The notes beneath the pieces are model-generated. The model was not told the DNA's origin. It was given only the letters and a program-made list of their open reading frames with translations, and made no database searches. Positions 1-7,142 of a stretch of DNA of 9,670 nucleotides are shown one piece after another. The DNA lies in contig DAHVFL010000152.1 in the NCBI GenBank assembly GCA_027316975.1, positions 1 to 9,670 on the forward strand, given 5' to 3'. The DNA comes from Chloroflexota bacterium (GTDB taxonomy: Bacteria; Chloroflexota; Ktedonobacteria; Ktedonobacterales; Ktedonobacteraceae). Both the position numbers and the translations under genes were made by a program. Position 1 is the stretch's first letter. Every line of letters begins with the position of its first letter.

Positions 1-2
1 GC

Positions 3-130
3 CTTTCACTGGCAGGTGTCATCCTGAGCGCAGCGAAGGATCTGCGTAGTGCAGGGCAAGAGATCCTTCGCTGCGCTCAGGATGACACTGTTTGGTGACC
101 AGTGCCTTTCAAAAAACCTCCCGGTGAAAG
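3..130. repeat. Nested inverted-repeat element, copy A (downstream of kinase gene)
   Basis: The core is a perfect 28-base inverted repeat (16-43 against 61-88, beginning GTGTCATCCTGAGCGCAGCG) around a 17-base loop. Outside it is a second inverted pair: CTTTCACTGGCAGGT at 3-17 and its imperfect complement, ending CCGGTGAAAG, at 116-130 (13 of 15 match). The same two layers occur in copy B upstream of the kinase gene. The element ends 5 bases past the kinase stop codon, so it lies in the 3' untranslated region. It could fold in RNA and block readthrough, but no U-run follows the stem, so a classical terminator is not supported. It looks like a non-autonomous MITE- or REP-like dispersed element; no transposase is present. 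Confidence 0.85.
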
Positions 131-135
131 ACCCC

Positions 136-2232
136 TCAGGCCCCCGGCCCTGGTTTTTTATTACGGGTTTTTTTCTTCATGATGCGCTGATAGGCCCAGA
201 CATCCAGCATTCCACGTAATGCGCCAAGCAGGGCAAGCGCGCATCCCCCGATCAAGAACGCCAGGCCAGCCTGCTTAAAAGCTTCAAAAAACAGGGTGTG
301 GTTGGAGGTCAACGCGCTCCAGAAGAGGGCCAGCAGGTAGGCGGCGGCGAACATGAGCATTCCCGCGATGGCGCTGTTGCGCACAAACATGGGAAAACTC
401 ATCTTTTGCAAATGCCAGACGGCCAGTACCACTCCAGGGGTGGGCGCGCCGAGAAATGCGACGAGGAAGATGCCGAACATGCGCAGGAGCTGCGGCTGCG
501 CGAACAGCAGTGGCGCGGGAATGGAGAGCGTTAAGGTCAAGATCATGGTAAGTGGCAACACCCCTGTTACGGCCCCGATCATAGCGGTACGCCAGAGTAC
601 CGGCGCGACTTCTATCGCGTCATACGAGGCATCCACAGCGCCAAGCAGACGCAGACCGTAGATGTTGCTCGCCAGGAGCAGGACATATGAGACAATGGGG
701 ACATACAATCCGCGAGTACCTACCTCCGCGCCAAAACTGATGAATAATCCACTCAGCAGGGCAGCGCCAAACGAGATAGCCAGAAAGCGCTTGATAGCAG
801 CACCGACCGGGCGATGGCGCGTAACACCTGTAAAGCTAATGGTAGCCAGGATGAGCAAGTTGACCAGCGCGCCACTGAGAATACCCGGCACGGCAGGCGT
901 AATGGTTCCTGGCGTCCTGGCGGCTAAAAGCAAGCCCAGAGCAGGCAATTGCAGGAAGATGGTGATGGCGATAGCGCCAAAGAAGTAGAGCCTGCGCCCG
1001 CGTTTTGGCGCAGGCGCGGTTGAGCCTTTGCCATCCTCCATAGCAGCCTGCATGGTGAATGGCAGTCCTCCGGCATTTTGTGGAGCATTGGCGGGCTGCG
1101 CAGGTCTGTTCCATTGGCCGGGCTGCGCTTGAGCAGGCTGCGGCATGACTCCCGCGGATGGCGAGACGGGAGCAGCAGGGCCGTTGGGGTGATAGGAGGG
1201 ATAGGGGGATGGTGGCCGCGCTTGCATCCCAACCCCCGGCATCCCGACCCCCGGCATCCCTGCGCCCTGAGCCTGGGGAACAGGTGGCTGCCAGGAACGT
1301 TCAGCCACCGTCAAATCTTCGTTGTTGGCGTCACCGCTCAAGCGCATCTGGCCGGGAGCGGCGAGGGCGGGAGAAATGGCGGCCTGCAAATCGGCAGCCA
1401 TTTCTGCGGCATTTTGATAGCGGTCTTGAGGATTTTTAGCCAGGGCTTTCTTCACGACAAACTCGATGGCAGGCGAAAGATCAGGGCGACTTTGCTTGAG
1501 TGAAGGTACCGGATCGCTGATATGTTTAGACAGGATGGCGAAGGGGTTGGAGCCGCTAAAAGGCACAGCACCCGTCAATAGCTCAAAGAGGATGCAGCCA
1601 AGCGCGTATATATCGGTACGAGTATCCAGTGAACTGCCGCTGGCCTGTTCCGGCGAGGCATATTCAGCCGTGCCGAGGAAGTTGCCAACGGTAGTCAGCG
1701 CGGGCATGGCGCTCAGTCGCACGATGCCAAAATCGCTCAAGAGCAGACGACCATCGGAATGAAAGAGCAGGTTGGCCGGTTTCACGTCACGGTGAATCAC
1801 GCCCAGGCTGTGGGCATAGGTAAGCGCGTCGGCAATCTGGCTGATATAACTGGAGATGGTAGGGAGGTCAAACTGTTTGCGCGCGCGTCGCATTTCGTCT
1901 ATGCGCTCGCGCAGGGTGCCGCCGCGCACAAAGGGCATAACCAGGTAAGCCAGGTGTTCGCCCGCCACAACCGCTTCATCATACTCAAAGACGGGCAGGA
2001 TATTCTTATGTTCGAGCCGGGCTACTGTATCGGCCTCGCGCCGGAAACGCTCGAAATAGATACGCCGGTCGTCCGCGTCCACCCCTTCCGGTGGTATGAC
2101 GACTTTCACGGCCACCGTGCGCACCGGGCGGGATTGCTGCGCTAAAAAAACAGCGCCCATACCGCCGCGCCCTATGATATGTTCAAGGGTACAGGTGCCA
2201 AGCGTGACGCCGGTGAGTTCGTTTACGTCCAT
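136..2232 (-). CDS. Membrane-anchored PknB-type serine/threonine protein kinase with polytopic C-terminal domain
   Basis: A 698-residue Hanks-type kinase, predicted to phosphorylate Ser/Thr on cytoplasmic targets from the membrane. Catalytic elements are complete: glycine loop GRGGMGAV (21-28), ATP-binding K43 in VAVKV, helix C E66, HRDVKPAN (147-154) with catalytic D149, DFG (167-169), activation-loop threonines T180, T181 and T188, SPE (193-195) and DIYALG (207-212). The kinase domain ends near 290. A Pro/Gly/Gln-rich linker (about 310-412, with repeated GMPGVG) leads to roughly eight hydrophobic segments near 413-438, 450-467, 479-502, 509-530, 547-571, 582-608, 621-641 and 652-672. There are no PASTA repeats. 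I placed the start at ATG 2232, which has AAGGAA six bases upstream. The frame stays open for 47 more codons, but that stretch is translated repeat DNA (copy B). The substrate is unknown, and so is the role of the membrane domain. It is GC-rich and separated from the helicase genes by 345 bases. Confidence 0.93.
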   Translation of the reverse strand: MDVNELTGVTLGTCTLEHIIGRGGMGAVFLAQQSRPVRTVAVKVVIPPEGVDADDRRIYFERFRREADTVARLEHKNILPVFEYDEAVVAGEHLAYLVMPFVRGGTLRERIDEMRRARKQFDLPTISSYISQIADALTYAHSLGVIHRDVKPANLLFHSDGRLLLSDFGIVRLSAMPALTTVGNFLGTAEYASPEQASGSSLDTRTDIYALGCILFELLTGAVPFSGSNPFAILSKHISDPVPSLKQSRPDLSPAIEFVVKKALAKNPQDRYQNAAEMAADLQAAISPALAAPGQMRLSGDANNEDLTVAERSWQPPVPQAQGAGMPGVGMPGVGMQARPPSPYPSYHPNGPAAPVSPSAGVMPQPAQAQPGQWNRPAQPANAPQNAGGLPFTMQAAMEDGKGSTAPAPKRGRRLYFFGAIAITIFLQLPALGLLLAARTPGTITPAVPGILSGALVNLLILATISFTGVTRHRPVGAAIKRFLAISFGAALLSGLFISFGAEVGTRGLYVPIVSYVLLLASNIYGLRLLGAVDASYDAIEVAPVLWRTAMIGAVTGVLPLTMILTLTLSIPAPLLFAQPQLLRMFGIFLVAFLGAPTPGVVLAVWHLQKMSFPMFVRNSAIAGMLMFAAAYLLALFWSALTSNHTLFFEAFKQAGLAFLIGGCALALLGALRGMLDVWAYQRIMKKKTRNKKPGPGA

Positions 2233-2255
2233 AGATGATTCCTTTTTTGGTGGTA

Positions 2256-2472
2256 CCAGGGCGGGGACAGAGCCGCCGCCCCCTACCCTGCTTTCACTGG
2301 TAGGTTTTTTAAAACAGGCGGTCGCCAGAGGTGTCATCCTGAGCGCAGCGAAGGATCTCTCGCCGGACCGCACAGAGATCCTTCGCTGCGCTCAGGATGA
2401 CAGCTTTTCACCTTTCTGGCTCCTTTCCTAAATTACCTACCAGTGAAAGGCGGGACTTGCCCCCACCCTGGC
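2256..2472. repeat. Three-layer nested inverted-repeat element, copy B (upstream of kinase gene)
   Basis: Three inverted pairs are nested. The inner pair is a perfect 29-base repeat (2332-2360 and 2374-2402, beginning TGTCATCCTGAGCGCAGCG) with a 13-base loop. The middle pair is a perfect 15-base repeat, CTTTCACTGGTAGGT at 2291-2305 and its complement at 2435-2449. The outer arms are imperfect GC-rich complements, CCAGGGCGGGGACAGAG at 2256-2272 and the complement of CCAGGGTGGGGGCAAG at 2457-2472. The left outer arm also forms its own hairpin (2257-2266 with 2280-2290). The inner and middle layers match copy A. The element fills most of the 345-base gap between the kinase and the nuclease gene; the remainder (2473-2577) holds no gene I can support. 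The kinase leader must cross or start inside this element, and I see no clear promoter there. Confidence 0.85.
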
Positions 2473-2577
2473 TTATACACTTCCTGACTATGTATTGCAT
2501 TCAGTGACAGCACCTACAATGATTACGATAAGATGATAAGGCATAATACGTCATAGATGTTTTTCATGTTACTTCCT

Positions 2578-4542
2578 TTACCCCCACAGATCTTCTTGCG
2601 TTACTGGCGTAGGATCGAGACGCTTCTTGTATGATGTACGCCTTTCGCGCACAGCTTTTGCTGGCGCGTGTTGTGCATACGTTTCCTGTTGGGCCTCGAT
2701 TGCTGATGCGGGTGTGCCGGCCATGGCGACCATTGCTTCGAAAATTGAGTTGCGATGAATGCGGATGGCCGGCCAGAGACTTATAAGAGCTTCGAGGCTG
2801 GCGTGGTCTTCTTGCGCGAATACGGGCCAGCGCGAGCGGCATTCTTGCAGCGCTTCGGCTAATGGCATAGCCTGTCGCCCATTTTCACCCATCCATTCTA
2901 CGAATGAAAAGCCCAGATGTTCCAGCCAGTTTACGTCATATAATCCTACACCAGAAGTAAAGGCAATGCCATTCCCTGTGATGCTCTGTATGGCGCGCAT
3001 CAATTCTGAGCGCCGGTAACAGTGTAATGTTTCAAAGCAGACGCGCTCAGGCATCCATTTTTCTTGCAGGACACGCTGGCGCACGGAGGCGAGGTCTATG
3101 GCGGCCAGGCGCTGCGCGAAGTCATCGATACAGGTACGCAACACTTTCAACAGCTCAGTTGCTGACAATTGCCCGTCGTATTCGACTATAGGAAAATCAT
3201 GCGCGAGGCTGGCGAAGGCTCCTTTTGCTTCGATGGGGATGGCGAGCACAATATCTTTACGCGCCTGAAGTTGTTGTAATTTTTGGATTTTGCGCTCGCG
3301 ATAGGCGGGGGTCCAGTAGCCCAGGATTTCAAAGTAGAGACGGTGTGAATCGCGTGTAAGCGCGAAATCGGGAATGAAGATGCCCTGCGTGGTGGATGCA
3401 TCACTGGCGTATGTTAAGAGAAGGGGTTCAGGTTCGCGTTCGAGCTGCCAGCCATCGACACCCTGGCTCCTGGCAAGCGCGCTGAAGGCTTCGGCAAAAG
3501 ACTGCTCGATGCTGCTATCAAAAACAGTATTACTATCTGCGGCAGGTGTATTAGATTTCGTTCCACTGTCAGACGGGAGCAATTTGAGCAGGTCGCTGTC
3601 CATTTCAAAACGGTAGGCGCGCTGCAAGAAATGCACGGTGGCTCCAGCTTTGACAATGGCGGACAGGGGCAGGCTGTGATTGCCACGCACGCCATAACGC
3701 AGCAGCATACGACATAAGCGGGCCAGACGCTGGCCGTATTGACCAGGCGCGCCCGTCATTTCCTGCGGCCCATACAGGGTCAGGTGCAGCAGCGAAGAGC
3801 CATCTTCATAGGCGAGATCGTAGTAGACACCCAGTTTACGCGCCAGAAAGCACAGGCGTTTGATCGCGGCTCCTACCCCTGTGAGTGGCGCAGAGGCGTC
3901 ATGGTCAGAGGAGCCAGCACGTTGCGCGGATTGCGCCTTGAGAAATGCTTTGCAGTCGATCACAAAATGCGCATCGGAGGCGTTGAACAGGGCAGATTCG
4001 AATGTCCACTGGTTGTACAACGCGGCCACTTCGTCGGGTGTAGGTGGCTCGTCGTCTACTCGTGTAAGCAACGTCTCTTCTTCGCTATCAAGCGCGAGCA
4101 GGTATTCCAGTTCGGGCAGACTGAGTTGGTAGACACGGGCGAATTGCTCAAGGGCTGTAGCGCGGTCACTGGCAGCCAGAAAACCGCCATGCCGTCCATT
4201 CACGAAGTCGTACAGAGCGAGCCGCAGGTGAACAGGAGAAGTGATGCCAGCCTCTTCCAATGCGCCGTTGCCGGTATGCGGTGTCCAATCGGGCGCGCGC
4301 CAGGTGTACCAATTGCTGAGCGTCGCGATCAAACAGTGCGCCATGCGGTAATCGCCGGTACATGCGCGGGCATCGTCGATGGAAAAGCAACGCTGCGGCT
4401 GGCCCAGTAGTCGCTGGTGATAGTCGATCAAGCGAGCAATTTCGGCGCGCATTACTCCAGGGCGCAAAAAATTGAGTGTGACAGAAAGGGTGCCACTGCG
4501 CTTCTGAACACGTTTCGGGACATCTTGCAAGCTAAAGCGCAC
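2578..4542 (-). CDS. DUF790 / Bax1-type PD-(D/E)XK nuclease, partner of XPB helicase
   Basis: A 654-residue protein of the DUF790 family. The archaeal member, Bax1, binds XPB and cuts DNA that the helicase opens. The nuclease core is readable at 340-440: helix Glu E346 in SSIEQSFAEAF, D392 in GIFIPDFAL, E405 in RLYFEILGYW and K418 in YRERKIQKL. This is the layout of a PD-(D/E)XK active site. The N-terminal 1-320 carries the conserved DUF790 region, starting with an Arg-rich segment (KRVQKRSGTLSVTLNFLRPG). A C-terminal stretch of about 160 residues (490-654) goes beyond what I expect for archaeal Bax1 and may add DNA-binding or regulatory helices. The start is GTG at 4542, because AAAGGAG lies six bases upstream; the nearby ATG is out of frame and stops at once. 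It lies 43 bases after the XPB gene on the same strand, matching the known archaeal pairing. The tail ends in LWG before TAA. Confidence 0.88.
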   Translation of the reverse strand: MRFSLQDVPKRVQKRSGTLSVTLNFLRPGVMRAEIARLIDYHQRLLGQPQRCFSIDDARACTGDYRMAHCLIATLSNWYTWRAPDWTPHTGNGALEEAGITSPVHLRLALYDFVNGRHGGFLAASDRATALEQFARVYQLSLPELEYLLALDSEEETLLTRVDDEPPTPDEVAALYNQWTFESALFNASDAHFVIDCKAFLKAQSAQRAGSSDHDASAPLTGVGAAIKRLCFLARKLGVYYDLAYEDGSSLLHLTLYGPQEMTGAPGQYGQRLARLCRMLLRYGVRGNHSLPLSAIVKAGATVHFLQRAYRFEMDSDLLKLLPSDSGTKSNTPAADSNTVFDSSIEQSFAEAFSALARSQGVDGWQLEREPEPLLLTYASDASTTQGIFIPDFALTRDSHRLYFEILGYWTPAYRERKIQKLQQLQARKDIVLAIPIEAKGAFASLAHDFPIVEYDGQLSATELLKVLRTCIDDFAQRLAAIDLASVRQRVLQEKWMPERVCFETLHCYRRSELMRAIQSITGNGIAFTSGVGLYDVNWLEHLGFSFVEWMGENGRQAMPLAEALQECRSRWPVFAQEDHASLEALISLWPAIRIHRNSIFEAMVAMAGTPASAIEAQQETYAQHAPAKAVRERRTSYKKRLDPTPVTQEDLWG

Positions 4543-4548
4543 ACATTT

Positions 4549-4555
4549 CTCCTTT
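4549..4555 (-). promoter_or_regulatory. Ribosome binding site fixing the GTG start of the DUF790 gene
   Basis: The minus strand reads AAAGGAG, then six bases, then GTG. An ATG overlaps just upstream (ATGTGTG), but its frame reaches TAG after four codons, so GTG is the working start. Confidence 0.75.
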
Positions 4556-4575
4556 TGATGATGCTCGCCACGCGC

Positions 4576-4605
4576 ATTATAACGCTTACCTGCGGCGTTT
4601 GGCTA
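4576..4605 (-). promoter_or_regulatory. Possible internal promoter in front of the DUF790 nuclease gene
   Basis: On the minus strand a perfect TATAAT (4576-4581) follows TAGCCA (4600-4605, four of six matches to TTGACA) with an 18-base spacer. It straddles the stop codon of the XPB gene, and transcription would begin about 27 bases before the nuclease start. It could give the nuclease its own basal expression in addition to operon readthrough. It may equally be chance. Confidence 0.3.
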
Positions 4606-5992
4606 TATCTTCTTCAGTGGTATCGCTTGTGACGAGTTCGTATAACCAGGCCTGGCCCGCTTTGGGGCGCAGGACGCGGCCCAGGCGTTGAATGTATTCG
4701 CGCCTGGTGCTGTTGCCACTGACGATGATGGCAACGCGGCAATCAGGCACATCGACGCCTTCGTTGAGCACGCGCCCGGAAACCAGTTTGCTGTACGCGC
4801 CGGCGCGGAAGCGTTCGAGGATGGCGCGACGTTCCCCGGCGGGGGTTTTGTAGGTGATGGCGGGCAGGCAGAAGCGGCGGCTGATCTCATCGACGACGGG
4901 ATTGTATTCTGAGAAGAGGATGACCTGGTCTTGCGCGTGCAGGCGCAACAGGCGTTCGATTTCGGCATATTTGGCGGGGGCGTTCATGGCGATGCTGCGG
5001 GCTTCGCGCCAGGCGAGCATGGCCTTACGCGCTTCAGGATCGCGCGCGCTCATGAAGATGACCTTTTGCTGAAAATCTTCGGGTGAGCGAATGATGATAT
5101 GCCTTTTCTGTAAAAAGGCGCGATAGATACGCCTTTGTTCAGCATAACGCGCTTCTTCCTCTTCAGAGAGGGCGATATCGATTGGCACCTCTTGATAGTG
5201 CGCCAGGTAACGCCCCTCAGTGAGGTCGGCGGGAGCGCGGCGGTAGACTTCTGGCCCGATGAGCTGTTGTAAGTCGAGATGGGCCATGTCGCTGCGTTCG
5301 GGCGTGGCGCTCAATCCCAGGCGCAGGGGGGTAAAGGCGCTTTCGGCGATCAGGCGATAAGTGGGCGCGGGCAGGTGATGGCATTCATCGAAGATGAGCA
5401 GGCCGAAGCGTTTCAGTTCGCGGGGATTGAGCGCGGCAGAGTCGTAGGTGATGATGGTAATCGGCTTCACTTCTTTTTCGCCGCCGCCGAAGATGCCGAT
5501 GTCGTCCGCGCTGACACCTAGAGCAGCGGACAGAGCGGTTCGCCACTGCTGGAGGAGATCGAGGGTGGGGACTACCGCCAGCGTCCACAGTTTCGTTTCG
5601 TGGATGGACATGGCGGCGACGAGCGTTTTGCCCGCGCCGGTGGGCAGGATGACGACACCCGCGCTGCCTCCGGCCAGCCAGTTTGACAGCGCCTCGTGCT
5701 GATAGGGACGCGGCTCGACTTGCAAGTTGGTCGCGAAGGGCAGGGATGGTCGTTCTTCAAAGGCGATGCTGAAAGGTGTACCCTGCGCCTGCAGAGCCTG
5801 TTTGATGGCCTGAAAATGGATGGGTTGGGTGCGCAAGAAGGCGTGCCGTTTATCGCGCCCGATAGAAGCGCGTATGCCGGCGGGCAGGCGCGAGCCAAAC
5901 AACGATTGCAGCAGTTCAGGCGTGGGCAGGCGCAGCATCGCGTCATTGGGGATAATGGCGAGGTCGCGGCCCCGGTGATCGATGGTGGTCAC
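4586..5992 (-). CDS. XPB/ERCC3-type superfamily 2 DNA helicase
   Basis: A 468-residue 3'-5' SF2 helicase of the XPB (Rad25/ERCC3) type. Motifs in order: RPYQHEAL (95-102), Walker A LPTGAGKT (116-123), Ia VVPTLDLLQQW (140-150), Walker B DECHH (202-206), III LSAT (227-230), a helical insertion about 275-335 resembling the XPB thumb, V GRVLNEGVDVPD (406-417) and VI QRLGRVLRPK (435-444). Residues 1-90 form a short N-terminal part that may correspond to the damage-recognition region. Directly after motif III the sequence is ATPERSD; this is the place of the RED motif of XPB, so here it reads R-S-D. I chose GTG 5992 as start, with GGAG eight bases upstream; an overlapping ATG is out of frame and stops after five codons. 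It is the helicase partner of the DUF790 nuclease directly downstream. The gene is strongly GC-rich (67% in 5221-5340, hand count). I see no promoter of its own in the 124-base gap upstream. Confidence 0.9.
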   Translation of the reverse strand: MTTIDHRGRDLAIIPNDAMLRLPTPELLQSLFGSRLPAGIRASIGRDKRHAFLRTQPIHFQAIKQALQAQGTPFSIAFEERPSLPFATNLQVEPRPYQHEALSNWLAGGSAGVVILPTGAGKTLVAAMSIHETKLWTLAVVPTLDLLQQWRTALSAALGVSADDIGIFGGGEKEVKPITIITYDSAALNPRELKRFGLLIFDECHHLPAPTYRLIAESAFTPLRLGLSATPERSDMAHLDLQQLIGPEVYRRAPADLTEGRYLAHYQEVPIDIALSEEEEARYAEQRRIYRAFLQKRHIIIRSPEDFQQKVIFMSARDPEARKAMLAWREARSIAMNAPAKYAEIERLLRLHAQDQVILFSEYNPVVDEISRRFCLPAITYKTPAGERRAILERFRAGAYSKLVSGRVLNEGVDVPDCRVAIIVSGNSTRREYIQRLGRVLRPKAGQAWLYELVTSDTTEEDIAKRRR

Positions 5993-6116
5993 AGGTTGGT
6001 CTCCATGTTTTTATCTTTTGCTGCAACTTATAAGGACGAGGGCGACCGCAAGGGTCCCCTCCCATCATCCACTCCGCCCCCGCCCTTACAATGACTACGA
6101 AAGAGGAGGGAGAAGT

Positions 6117-7130
6117 TCATGAGTACACTCGCTGTTCTTCCAGGAGTTGGGAGATTTGAGTCGAAAGGGTAGGGATGTATTTTTGCAACTCAGATTCAAG
6201 TAAGGGGGAGATGACATCTTCTATTGACGATTTTTCTTCAGTATTTTCGATCGGCCAGTAGAGAGGACGCCCGCCTAGCTCAATTAAAGCTGTGTTGCCT
6301 GGAAGCAATGCAGGCGAGTTTGATTGACGGACGTATAATGGACGAGATTGTCGCAATGCGCCATTCGCGCCTTCCCAGGTGCCACCTTGAGTATTTGATT
6401 CGGCTACAATAACGACTCGCGCCAGGCCTGTCACTAATTTATTGCGGTCCATTGCGCGACTCACAGTCCATTGCGCGTTCGGGTGAAACTGACTCATCAA
6501 TAGCACGTTGCCAGATGCAATTTTTGGTTGTAATGCGCTCATGTGTGCTTTACTGAGCTTGAGAATCCCTTCTGGTAATACGACTGTCGTCCATCCAACC
6601 GAGTTGGTCGCGCCCTCATAAGCGGCGCGGTCCACGCCGCGCGCGTTGCCACTGATGACGTTCGCGCCCTGTTCCGCTAAATACTGCGCGGCTAAACGAG
6701 TAAATGCAAGGCTTTCCTCTACGGCATTACGGGAACCTATGATGGCAACAGATATTAAATCCAAAATGTCTACATTACCTGCATAAAATAGTACAGGTGG
6801 CATTTCAGGCAATGAAAGCGCGGATTTGAGCATTCTGGGATAGTTTCCATCAAGCACAGTTAGAATATGAATTCCTCGCTCCGCCAGTTGTTCCATAAGA
6901 GCTATCTGATCCGCAAATTTTTCACCGGCATGTTTTAGCTTAGCTATAGTGTTTTCATCTAACTGGCAGATACCGCTCCATTGTTGAGCCGGCAACGAAA
7001 AAAATTCTTGCAGAGTTCCGCTTCTTTGACGACACCAGTTCGCGATAATATCACTGATAATTCGTTTAGAGAGCTTACTCTCAAATGTTAAGAGCAGCCA
7101 ACAGGCTTGCTCTTGCTTTTCATCTTTCAT
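6117..7130 (-). CDS. dprA: DprA/Smf-family DNA-processing Rossmann-fold protein
   Basis: A 337-residue DprA/Smf family protein. Classic DprA binds single-stranded DNA and loads RecA. The DprA core is plain: YPRML (97-101), PPVLFYAGN (111-119), VAIIGSRNA (128-136), SGNARGVDRAAY (160-171), then QFHPNAQWTVSRAMDRNKLV (214-233), GLARVVIVAES (235-245) and GGTWEGANGALRQSRPLYV (249-267). Residues 1-90 are a mostly helical N-terminal part. After about 295 there is only a short polar tail, and I see no winged-helix domain of the kind many chromosomal DprA proteins carry. The start is ATG 7130. Its binding site AAGGA (7138-7142) overlaps the TAA of recQ, and the genes are 10 bases apart, so translation is probably coupled. 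The gene is AT-richer than XPB (44% GC over 6541-6600 plus 6841-6900, hand count), apart from a GC-rich patch around the SGNARGVDRAAY codons. The tie to a RecQ-PRTase suggests a specialised, not housekeeping, DprA. Confidence 0.9.
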   Translation of the reverse strand: MKDEKQEQACWLLLTFESKLSKRIISDIIANWCRQRSGTLQEFFSLPAQQWSGICQLDENTIAKLKHAGEKFADQIALMEQLAERGIHILTVLDGNYPRMLKSALSLPEMPPVLFYAGNVDILDLISVAIIGSRNAVEESLAFTRLAAQYLAEQGANVISGNARGVDRAAYEGATNSVGWTTVVLPEGILKLSKAHMSALQPKIASGNVLLMSQFHPNAQWTVSRAMDRNKLVTGLARVVIVAESNTQGGTWEGANGALRQSRPLYVRQSNSPALLPGNTALIELGGRPLYWPIENTEEKSSIEDVISPLLESELQKYIPTLSTQISQLLEEQRVYS

Positions 7131-7137
7131 TTGTTCA

Positions 7138-7142
7138 TCCTT
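7138..7142 (-). promoter_or_regulatory. dprA ribosome binding site overlapping the recQ stop codon
   Basis: The minus strand reads TAAGGATGAACAAATG: the recQ stop TAA shares its two A residues with the AAGGA motif, which sits seven bases before the dprA ATG. Ribosomes finishing RecQ are placed to start DprA, pointing to balanced synthesis of the two proteins. Confidence 0.8.

Noticed and set aside
1..130. A rho-independent terminator of the kinase gene
   Set aside because: The stem is long but no U-run follows it on the minus strand; the same sequence also occurs upstream of the gene.
2233..2373. A 47-residue N-terminal extension of the kinase reading frame
   Set aside because: It is translated from the repeat element, lacks a ribosome site, and a good AAGGAA site precedes the ATG at 2232.
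2256..2472. An insertion sequence
   Set aside because: There is no transposase and no clear target-site duplication; only inverted repeats are visible.
2473..2530. A distant promoter for the kinase (TATAAG near 2475 on the minus strand)
   Set aside because: No acceptable -35 box at 16-18 bases, and the large palindrome lies between it and the gene.
3739..4410. A plus-strand reading frame of 223 codons
   Set aside because: It is antisense to the nuclease gene, Arg/Val/Cys-rich with no family features, and typical of shadow frames in GC-rich DNA.
5993..6116. A promoter for the XPB gene
   Set aside because: TTATAA is present near 6027 on the minus strand but without a matching -35 box.
6117..7130. 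The ordinary housekeeping or competence dprA gene
   Set aside because: Its coupling to RecQ-PRTase, different base composition and missing winged-helix tail suggest a specialised paralogue, though this cannot be proven here.
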